From Prosopocoilus inquinatus (lineage: Eukaryota > Arthropoda > Insecta > Coleoptera > Lucanidae), in NCBI GenBank assembly GCA_036172665.1, contig CM069873.1:36136001-36200000 (forward strand): DNA of 64,000 nt, given 5' to 3'. A program made the translations under genes and the position numbers. The stretch's first letter is position 1. The number at the start of each line of letters is the position of its first letter. A model generated the notes under the pieces. That model made no database searches and was not told where the DNA came from. It worked only from the letters and a program-made list of their open reading frames with translations. This document shows, piece after piece, positions 52,375 to 62,916 of this stretch.

Positions 52375-53198
52375 GAATGGACTCCAGTAACTCTGATGTG
52401 AGATACAAAGTTCTCGGACGCAGCAGAAGCTGGAAATAGTTTTGAACGAAACAACACGTATTAGCGTTGTTCCTGTGATGTATCTAATCGATCCTTACTC
52501 ATCTATCATGTTATTTGACGTTTCGATGGACTCCAGTAACTCTGATGTGAGATACGAAGTTTTTGGACGCAGCAGGAGCTGGAAATAGTTTTAAACGAAA
52601 CATCACGCATTAGCGTTGTTCCTGTGATGTATCTAATCGATCCTTACTCATCTATCATGTTATTTGACGTTTGGATGGACTCTAGTAACTCTGATGTGAG
52701 ATACGAAGTTTTTGGACGCAGCAGGAGCTGGAAATAGTTTTAAACGAAACAACACGCATTAGCGTTTTTCCTGTGATGTATCTAATCGATCCTTACTCAT
52801 CTATCATGTTATTTGACGTTTCGATGGACTCCAGTAACTCTGATGTGAGATACGAAGTTTTTGGACGCAGCAGGAGCTGGAAATAGTTTTAAACGAAACA
52901 ACACGCATTAGCGTTGTTCCTGTGATGTATCTAATCGATCCTTACTCATCTATCATGTTATTTGACGTTTGGATGGACTCTAGTAACTCTGATGTGAGAT
53001 ACGAAGTTTTTGGACGCAGCAGGAGCTGGAAATAGTTATAAACGAAACAACACGCATTAGCGTTTTTCCTGTGATGTATCTAATCGATCCTTACTCATCT
53101 ATCATGTTATTTGACGTTTGGATGGACTCCAGTAACTCTGATGTGAGATACAAAGTTCTCGGACGCAGCAGAAGCTGGAAATAGTTTTGAACGAAACA

Positions 53199-53313
53199 AC
53201 ACGTATTAGCGTTGTTGCTGTGATGTATCTAATCGATCCTTACTCATCTATCATGTTATTTGATACGAAATTTTCGATCGTAGCAGAATCGGGAAATAGT
53301 TTTAAACGAAACA
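53199..53313 (+). repeat. Truncated 115-bp monomer with 34-bp deletion, copy 1
   Basis: The sequence runs from TTATTTGA straight to TACGAAATTTTC, skipping 34 bases of the normal monomer (about positions 66-99), including the segment with the CENP-B-like site. A GA dinucleotide sits at both deletion ends. The left half has the zone III TTGCTGTG variant, and the right half (GATCGTAGCAGAATC) is otherwise seen only in zones I and II, so the monomer is also a chimera of two lineages. It has a private CGGG in place of CTGG near 53290. Confidence 0.9.
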
Positions 53314-53730
53314 ACACGCATTAGCGTTTTTCCTGTGATGTATCTAATCGATCCTTATTTATCTATCATGTTATTTGACGTTTCGATGGACTCTAGTAAC
53401 TCTGATGTAAGATACGAAGTTTTTGGACGCAGCAGGACCTGGAAATAGTTTTAAACGAAACAACACGTATTAGCGTTGTTCCTGTGATGTATCTAATCGA
53501 TCCTTATTTATCTATCATGTTATTTAACGTTTCGATGGACTCTAGTAACTCTGATGTGAGATACGAAGTTTTTGGACGCAGCAGGAGCTGGAAATAGTTT
53601 TAAACGAAACAACACGTATTAGCGTTGTTCCTGTGATGTATCTAATCGATCCTTATTTATCTATCATGTTATTTGACGTTTCGATGGACTCCAGTAACTC
53701 TAATGTGAGATACGAAATTTTCGGACGCAG

Positions 53731-55351
53731 CAGGAGCTGGAAATAGTTTTAAACGAAACAACACGCATTAGCGTTGTTCCTGTGATGTATCTAATCGATC
53801 CTTACTCATCTATCATGTTATTTGACGTTTGAATGGACTCCAGTAACTCTGATGTGAGATACAAAGTTCTCGGACGCAGCAGAAGCTGGAAATAGTTTTG
53901 AACGAAACAACACGTATTAGCGTTGTTCCTGTGATGTATCTAATCGATCCTTACTCATCTATTATGTTATTTGACGTTTCGATGGACTCCAGTAACTCTG
54001 ATGTGAGATACGAAGTTTTTGGACGCAGCAGGAGCTGGAAATAGTTTTAAACGAAACAACACGCATTAGCGTTGTTCCTGTGATGTATCTAATCGATCCT
54101 TACTCATCTATCATGTTATTTGACGTTTGGATGGACTCTAGTAACTCTGATGTGAGATACGAAGTTTTTGGACGCAGCAGGAGCTGGAAATAGCTTTAAA
54201 CGAAACAATACGCATTAGCGTTTTTCCTGTGATGTATCTAATCGATCCTTACTCATCTATCATGTTATTTGACGTTTGGATGGACTCCAGTAACTCTGAT
54301 GTGAGATACAAAGTTCTCGGACGCAGCAGAAGCTGGAAATAGTTTTGAACGAAACAACACGTATTAGCGTTGTTGCTGTGATGTATCTAATCGATCCTTA
54401 CTCATCTATCATGTTATTTGACGTTTGGATGGACTCCAGTAACTCTGATGTGAGATACAAAGTTTTCGGACGCAGCAGAAGCTGGAGATAGTTTTAAACG
54501 AAACAACAGGCATTAGCGTTGTTCCTGTGATGTATCTAATCGATCCTTACTCATCTATCATGTTATTTGACGTTTGGATGGACTCCAGTAACTCTGATGT
54601 GAGATACAAAGTTCTCGGACGCAGCAGAAGCTGGAAATAGTTTTAAACGAAACAACACGCATTAGCGTTGTTCCTGTGATGTATCTAATCGATCCTTACT
54701 CATCTATCATGTTATTTGACGTTTCGATGGACTCCAGTAACTCTAATGTGAGATACGATATTTTCGGACGCAGCAGAAGCTGGAAATAGTTTTAAACGAA
54801 ACAACACGTATTAGCGTTGTTCCTGTGATGTATCTAATCGATCCTTATTTATCTATCATGTTATTTGACGTTTCGATGGACTCTAGTAACTCTGATGTGA
54901 CATACGAAGTTTTTGGGCGCAGCAGGAGCTGGAAATAGTTTTAAAAGAAGCAACACGTATTAACGTTGTTCCTGTGATGTATCTTATCGATCCTTACTTA
55001 GCTACTATGTTATTTGACGTTTCGATGGACTCCAGTAACTCTAATGTGAGATACGAAATTTTCGGACGCAGCAGAGGCTGGAAATAGTTTTAAACGAAAC
55101 AACACGTATTAGCGTTGTTCCTGTGATGTATCTAATCGATCCTTATTTATCTATCATGTTATTTGACGTTTCGATGGACTCTAGTAACTCTGATGTGACA
55201 TACGAAGTTTTTGGGCGCAGCAGGAGCTGGAAATAGTTTTAAAAGAAGCAACACGTATTAACGTTGTTCCTGTGATGTATCTTATCGATCCTTACTTAGC
55301 TACTATGTTATTTGACGTTTCGATGTACTCCAGTAACTCTAATGTGAGATA
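53731..55351 (+). repeat. 18-monomer offset (2682 bp) duplication inside the 33-mer, copy 1
   Basis: This segment matches 56413-58033 at offset 2682 (18 x 149), with TTGCTGTG at 54371/57053. Differences include CTATTATG near 53961 here, CCCATTA near 56446 and GTTCATGTG near 57201 in the other copy, and AATCTATCC near 56923. It is more divergent than the 4883-bp copies are from each other, so it is older. Confidence 0.75.
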
Positions 55352-56412
55352 CGAAATTTTCGGACGCAGCAGAGGCTGGAAATAGTTTTAAACGAAACAA
55401 CACGTATTAGCGTTGTTCCTGTGATGTATCTAATCGATCCTTATTTATCTATCATGTTATTTGGCGTTTCGATGGACTCCAGTAACTCTGATGTGAGATA
55501 CAAAGTTTTCGGACGCAGCAGAAGCTGGAAATAGTTTTGAACGAAACAACACGTATTAGCGTTGTTCCTGTGATGTATCTAATCGATCCTTACTTAGCTA
55601 CTATGTTATTTGACGTTTCGATGTACTCCAATAACTCTGATGTGAGATACAAAGTTTTCGGACGCAGCAGAAGCTGGAAATAGTTTTAAACGAAGCAACA
55701 CGTATTAGCGTTGTTCCTGTGATGTATCTAATAGATCCTTATTTATCTATCATGTTATTTGACGTTTCGATGGACTCTAGTAACTCTGATGTGAGATACG
55801 AAGTTTTTGGACGCAGCAGGAGCTGGAAATAGTTTTAAACGAAACAACACGTATTAGCGTTGTTCCTGTGATGTATCTAATCGATCCTTATTTATCTATC
55901 ATGTTATTTGACCTTTCGATGGACTCTAGTAACTCTGATGTGAGATACAAAATTTTCGGACGCAGCAGAAGCTGGAAATAGTTTTAAACGAAACAACACG
56001 CATTAGCGTTGTTCCTGTGATGTATCTAATCGATCCTTACTCATCTATCATGTTATTTGACGTTTCGATGGACTCCAGTAACTCTAATGTGAGATACGAA
56101 ATTTTCGGACGCAGCAGGAGCTGGAAATAGTTTTAAACGAAACAACACGCATTAGCGTTGTTCCTGTGATGTATCTAATCGATCCTTACTCATCTATCAT
56201 GTTATTTGACGTTTGAATGGACTCCAGTAACTCTGATGTGAGATACAAAGTTCTCGGACGCAGCAGAAGCTGGAAATAGTTTTGAACGAAACAACACGTA
56301 TTAGCGTTGTTCCTGTGATGTATCTAATCGATCCTTACTCATCTATCATGTTATTTGACGTTTGGATGGACTCTAGTAACTCTGATGTGAGATACGAAGT
56401 TTTAGGACGCAG

Positions 56413-58033
56413 CAGGAGCTGGAAATAATTTTAAACGAAACAACACCCATTAGCGTTGTTCCTGTGATGTATCTAATCGATCCTTACTCATCTATCATGT
56501 TATTTGACGTTTGAATGGACTCCAGTAACTCTGATGTGAGATACAAATTTCTCGGACGCAGCAGAAGCTGGAAATAGTTTTGAACGAAACAACACGTATT
56601 AGCGTTGTTCCTGTGATGTATCTAATCGATCCTTACTCATCTATCATGTTATTTGACGTTTCGATGGACTCCAGTAACTCTGATGTGAGATACGAAGTTT
56701 TTGGACGCAGCAGGAGCTGGAAATAGTTTTAAACGAAACAACACGCATTAGCGTTGTTCCTGTGATGTATCTAATCGATCCTTACTCATCTATCATGTTA
56801 TTTGACGTTTGGATGGACTCTAGTAACTCTGATGTGAGATACGAAGTTTTTGGACGCAGCAGGAGCTGGAAATAGTTTTAAACGAAACAACACGCATTAG
56901 CGTTTTTCCTGTGATGTATCTAATCTATCCTTACTCATCTATCATGTTATTTGACGTTTGGATGGACTCCAGTAACTCTGATGTGAGATACAAAGTTCTC
57001 GGACGCAGCAGAAGCTGGAAATAGTTTTGAACGAAACAACACGTATTAGCGTTGTTGCTGTGATGTATCTAATCGATCCTTACTCATCTATCATGTTATT
57101 TGACGTTTGGATGGACTCCAGTAACTCTGATGTGAGATACAAAGTTTTCGGACGCAGCAGAAGCTGGAGATAGTTTTAAACGAAACAACAGGCATTAGCG
57201 TTGTTCATGTGATGTATCTAATCGATCCTTACTCATCTATCATGTTATTTGACGTTTGGATGGACTCCAGTAACTCTGATGTGAGATACAAAGTTCTCGG
57301 ACGCAGCAGAAGCTGGAAATAGTTTTAAACGAAACAACACGCATTAGCGTTGTTCCTGTGATGTATCTAATCGATCCTTACTCATCTATCATGTTATTTG
57401 ACGTTTCGATGGACTCCAGTAACTCTAATGTGAGATACGATATTTTCGGACGCAGCAGAAGCTGGAAATAGTTTTAAACGAAACAACACGTATTAGCGTT
57501 GTTCCTGTGATGTATCTAATCGATCCTTATTTATCTATCATGTTATTTGACGTTTCGATGGACTCTAGTAACTCTGATGTGACATACGAAGTTTTTGGGC
57601 GCAGCAGGAGCTGGAAATAGTTTTAAAAGAAGCAACACGTATTAACGTTGTTCCTGTGATGTATCTTATCGATCCTTACTTAGCTACTATGTTATTTGAC
57701 GTTTCGATGGACTCCAGTAACTCTAATGTGAGATACGAAATTTTCGGACGCAGCAGAGGCTGGAAATAGTTTTAAACGAAACAACACGTATTAGCGTTGT
57801 TCCTGTGATGTATCTAATCGATCCTTATTTATCTATCATGTTATTTGACGTTTCGATGGACTCTAGTAACTCTGATGTGACATACGAAGTTTTTGGGCGC
57901 AGCAGGAGCTGGAAATAGTTTTAAAAGAAGCAACACGTATTAACGTTGTTCCTGTGATGTATCTTATCGATCCTTACTTAGCTACTATGTTATTTGACGT
58001 TTCGATGGACTCCAGTAACTCTAATGTGAGATA
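56413..58033 (+). repeat. 18-monomer offset (2682 bp) duplication inside the 33-mer, copy 2
   Basis: This is the second copy of 53731-55351, cut at 58033 by the join to the next 4883-bp unit. In the second unit the same relation runs further, from about 58613-61245 to 61295-63927, because no join interrupts it there. Confidence 0.75.
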
Positions 58034-61000
58034 CAAAGTTCTCGGACGCAGCAGAAGCTGGAAATAGTTTTGAACGAAACAACACGTATTAGCGTTGTTG
58101 CTGTGATGTATCTAATCGATCCTTACTCATCTATCATGTTATTTGATACGAAATTTTCGATCGTAGCAGAATCGGGAAATAGTTTTAAACGAAACAACAC
58201 GCATTAGCGTTTTTCCTGTGATGTATCTAATCGATCCTTATTTATCTATCATGTTATTTGACGTTTCGATGGACTCTAGTAACTCTGATGTAAGATACGA
58301 AGTTTTTGGACGCAGCAGGACCTGGAAATAGTTTTAAACGAAACAACACGTATTAGCGTTGTTCCTGTGATGTATCTAATCGATCCTTATTTATCTATCA
58401 TGTTATTTAACGTTTCGATGGACTCTAGTAACTCTGATGTGAGATACGAAGTTTTTGGACGCAGCAGGAGCTGGAAATAGTTTTAAACGAAACAACACGT
58501 ATTAGCGTTGTTCCTGTGATGTATCTAATCGATCCTTATTTATCTATCATGTTATTTGACGTTTCGATGGACTCCAGTAACTCTAATGTGAGATACGAAA
58601 TTTTCGGACGCAGCAGGAGCTGGAAATAGTTTTAAACGAAACAACACGCATTAGCGTTGTTCCTGTGATGTATCTAATCGATCCTTACTCATCTATCATG
58701 TTATTTGACGTTTGAATGGACTCCAGTAACTCTGATGTGAGATACAAAGTTCTCGGACGCAGCAGAAGCTGGAAATAGTTTTGAACGAAACAACACGTAT
58801 TAGCGTTGTTCCTGTGATGTATCTAATCGATCCTTACTCATCTATCATGTTATTTGACGTTTCGATGGACTCCAGTAACTCTGATGTGAGATACGAAGTT
58901 TTTGGACGCAGCAGGAGCTGGAAATAGTTTTAAACGAAACAACACGCATTAGCGTTGTTCCTGTGATGTATCTAATCGATCCTTACTCATCTATCATGTT
59001 ATTTGACGTTTGGATGGACTCTAGTAACTCTGATGTGAGATACGAAGTTTTTGGACGCAGCAGGAGCTGGAAATAGCTTTAAACGAAACAATACGCATTA
59101 GCGTTTTTCCTGTGATGTATCTAATCGATCCTTACTCATCTATCATGTTATTTGACGTTTGGATGGACTCCAGTAACTCTGATGTGAGATACAAAGTTCT
59201 CGGACGCAGCAGAAGCTGGAAATAGTTTTGAACGAAACAACACGTATTAGCGTTGTTGCTGTGATGTATCTAATCGATCCTTACTCATCTATCATGTTAT
59301 TTGACGTTTGGATGGACTCCAGTAACTCTGATGTGAGATACAAAGTTTTCGGACGCAGCAGAAGCTGGAGATAGTTTTAAACGAAACAACAGGCATTAGC
59401 GTTGTTCCTGTGATGTATCTAATCGATCCTTACTCATCTATCATGTTATTTGACGTTTGGATGGACTCCAGTAACTCTGATGTGAGATACAAAGTTCTCG
59501 GACGCAGCAGAAGCTGGAAATAGTTTTAAACGAAACAACACGCATTAGCGTTGTTCCTGTGATGTATCTAATCGATCCTTACTCATCTATCATGTTATTT
59601 GACGTTTCGATGGACTCCAGTAACTCTAATGTGAGATACGATATTTTCGGACGCAGCAGAAGCTGGAAATAGTTTTAAACGAAACAACACGTATTAGCGT
59701 TGTTCCTGTGATGTATCTAATCGATCCTTATTTATCTATCATGTTATTTGACGTTTCGATGGACTCTAGTAACTCTGATGTGACATACGAAGTTTTTGGG
59801 CGCAGCAGGAGCTGGAAATAGTTTTAAAAGAAGCAACACGTATTAACGTTGTTCCTGTGATGTATCTTATCGATCCTTACTTAGCTACTATGTTATTTGA
59901 CGTTTCGATGGACTCCAGTAACTCTAATGTGAGATACGAAATTTTCGGACGCAGCAGAGGCTGGAAATAGTTTTAAACGAAACAACACGTATTAGCGTTG
60001 TTCCTGTGATGTATCTAATCGATCCTTATTTATCTATCATGTTATTTGACGTTTCGATGGACTCTAGTAACTCTGATGTGACATACGAAGTTTTTGGGCG
60101 CAGCAGGAGCTGGAAATAGTTTTAAAAGAAGCAACACGTATTAACGTTGTTCCTGTGATGTATCTTATCGATCCTTACTTAGCTACTATGTTATTTGACG
60201 TTTCGATGTACTCCAGTAACTCTAATGTGAGATACGAAATTTTCGGACGCAGCAGAGGCTGGAAATAGTTTTAAACGAAACAACACGTATTAGCGTTGTT
60301 CCTGTGATGTATCTAATCGATCCTTATTTATCTATCATGTTATTTGGCGTTTCGATGGACTCCAGTAACTCTGATGTGAGATACAAAGTTTTCGGACGCA
60401 GCAGAAGCTGGAAATAGTTTTGAACGAAACAACACGTATTAGCGTTGTTCCTGTGATGTATCTAATCGATCCTTACTTAGCTACTATGTTATTTGACGTT
60501 TCGATGTACTCCAATAACTCTGATGTGAGATACAAAGTTTTCGGACGCAGCAGAAGCTGGAAATAGTTTTAAACGAAGCAACACGTATTAGCGTTGTTCC
60601 TGTGATGTATCTAATAGATCCTTATTTATCTATCATGTTATTTGACGTTTCGATGGACTCTAGTAACTCTGATGTGAGATACGAAGTTTTTGGACGCAGC
60701 AGGAGCTGGAAATAGTTTTAAACGAAACAACACGTATTAGCGTTGTTCCTGTGATGTATCTAATCGATCCTTATTTATCTATCATGTTATTTGACCTTTC
60801 GATGGACTCTAGTAACTCTGATGTGAGATACAAAATTTTCGGACGCAGCAGAAGCTGGAAATAGTTTTAAACGAAACAACACGCATTAGCGTTGTTCCTG
60901 TGATGTATCTAATCGATCCTTACTCATCTATCATGTTATTTGACGTTTCGATGGACTCCAGTAACTCTAATGTGAGATACGAAATTTTCGGACGCAGCAG

Positions 61001-62916
61001 GAGCTGGAAATAGTTTTAAACGAAACAACACGCATTAGCGTTGTTCCTGTGATGTATCTAATCGATCCTTACTCATCTATCATGTTATTTGACGTTTGAA
61101 TGGACTCCAGTAACTCTGATGTGAGATACAAAGTTCTCGGACGCAGCAGAAGCTGGAAATAGTTTTGAACGAAACAACACGTATTAGCGTTGTTCCTGTG
61201 ATGTATCTAATCGATCCTTACTCATCTATCATGTTATTTGACGTTTGGATGGACTCTAGTAACTCTGATGTGAGATACGAAGTTTTAGGACGCAGCAGGA
61301 GCTGGAAATAATTTTAAACGAAACAACACCCATTAGCGTTGTTCCTGTGATGTATCTAATCGATCCTTACTCATCTATCATGTTATTTGACGTTTGAATG
61401 GACTCCAGTAACTCTGATGTGAGATACAAATTTCTCGGACGCAGCAGAAGCTGGAAATAGTTTTGAACGAAACAACACGTATTAGCGTTGTTCCTGTGAT
61501 GTATCTAATCGATCCTTACTCATCTATCATGTTATTTGACGTTTCGATGGACTCCAGTAACTCTGATGTGAGATACGAAGTTTTTGGACGCAGCAGGAGC
61601 TGGAAATAGTTTTAAACGAAACAACACGCATTAGCGTTGTTCCTGTGATGTATCTAATCGATCCTTACTCATCTATCATGTTATTTGACGTTTGGATGGA
61701 CTCTAGTAACTCTGATGTGAGATACGAAGTTTTTGGACGCAGCAGGAGCTGGAAATAGTTTTAAACGAAACAACACGCATTAGCGTTTTTCCTGTGATGT
61801 ATCTAATCTATCCTTACTCATCTATCATGTTATTTGACGTTTGGATGGACTCCAGTAACTCTGATGTGAGATACAAAGTTCTCGGACGCAGCAGAAGCTG
61901 GAAATAGTTTTGAACGAAACAACACGTATTAGCGTTGTTGCTGTGATGTATCTAATCGATCCTTACTCATCTATCATGTTATTTGACGTTTGGATGGACT
62001 CCAGTAACTCTGATGTGAGATACAAAGTTTTCGGACGCAGCAGAAGCTGGAGATAGTTTTAAACGAAACAACAGGCATTAGCGTTGTTCATGTGATGTAT
62101 CTAATCGATCCTTACTCATCTATCATGTTATTTGACGTTTGGATGGACTCCAGTAACTCTGATGTGAGATACAAAGTTCTCGGACGCAGCAGAAGCTGGA
62201 AATAGTTTTAAACGAAACAACACGCATTAGCGTTGTTCCTGTGATGTATCTAATCGATCCTTACTCATCTATCATGTTATTTGACGTTTCGATGGACTCC
62301 AGTAACTCTAATGTGAGATACGATATTTTCGGACGCAGCAGAAGCTGGAAATAGTTTTAAACGAAACAACACGTATTAGCGTTGTTCCTGTGATGTATCT
62401 AATCGATCCTTATTTATCTATCATGTTATTTGACGTTTCGATGGACTCTAGTAACTCTGATGTGACATACGAAGTTTTTGGGCGCAGCAGGAGCTGGAAA
62501 TAGTTTTAAAAGAAGCAACACGTATTAACGTTGTTCCTGTGATGTATCTTATCGATCCTTACTTAGCTACTATGTTATTTGACGTTTCGATGGACTCCAG
62601 TAACTCTAATGTGAGATACGAAATTTTCGGACGCAGCAGAGGCTGGAAATAGTTTTAAACGAAACAACACGTATTAGCGTTGTTCCTGTGATGTATCTAA
62701 TCGATCCTTATTTATCTATCATGTTATTTGACGTTTCGATGGACTCTAGTAACTCTGATGTGACATACGAAGTTTTTGGGCGCAGCAGGAGCTGGAAATA
62801 GTTTTAAAAGAAGCAACACGTATTAACGTTGTTCCTGTGATGTATCTTATCGATCCTTACTTAGCTACTATGTTATTTGACGTTTCGATGGACTCCAGTA
62901 ACTCTAATGTGAGATA
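58034..62916 (+). repeat. 33-monomer higher-order repeat, copy 2 (4883 bp)
   Basis: This is the second tandem copy. The join at 58034 is a chimeric monomer: its left half is the CTCTAATGTGAG type and its right half is CAAAGTTCTC with a GAACG linker, exactly as at 53151. After 62916 the sequence continues CGAAATTTTC, as the unduplicated right-hand flank. The near-identity of the two copies suggests the most recent, or one of the most recent, amplification events in the window. Confidence 0.88.
58082..58196 (+). repeat. Truncated 115-bp monomer with 34-bp deletion, copy 2
   Basis: This has the same 34-bp deletion, chimeric halves and private CGGG as 53199-53313, 4883 bp downstream. Since both copies share all three rare features, the deletion arose once, before the 4883-bp unit was duplicated. 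Confidence 0.9.

Larger units (their letters stand above)
39951..53150 (+). repeat. Zone III left part: mosaic of partial higher-order repeats
   Basis: Here the monomer variants change. New markers are GTGACATAC (for example 40781), AAAAGAAGC linkers with ATTAACG (40823 onward), TTGCTGTG (40251), GATATTTTC (near 40640), GAGGCTGG and CCAATAAC. The zone I/II markers CATCTTATC, TTACCATC, GGAGGCAGC and GGCATTTCG are absent. Several partial duplications with different offsets are interleaved and listed separately. The rest (for example about 42549-43937) is ordinary 149-bp monomers without a clear long repeat. One 1-bp deletion occurs at about 43789 (GGAGTGG). Confidence 0.85.
53151..58033 (+). 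repeat. 33-monomer higher-order repeat, copy 1 (4883 bp)
   Basis: The 4883-bp unit is 33 monomers, one of which has lost 34 bp (33 x 149 - 34). It is followed directly by a second copy at constant offset 4883. Markers include the truncated monomer (53199/58082), TTGACCTTTCG (near 55907/60790), GAAGTTTTAGG (near 56397/61280) and CGATGTACTCC (near 55321/60204). Internally, 53731-55351 is repeated at 56413-58033 (offset 2682, 18 monomers), so the unit is an 18-mer plus a truncated 15-mer. I noticed no difference between the two copies where I compared them. Confidence 0.88.

Noticed and set aside
53199..53313. Transposon insertion or excision scar at the short monomer
   Set aside because: The difference from a normal monomer is a loss of 34 bp with only a GA dinucleotide at both ends. 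There is no target-site duplication, inverted repeat or inserted sequence.
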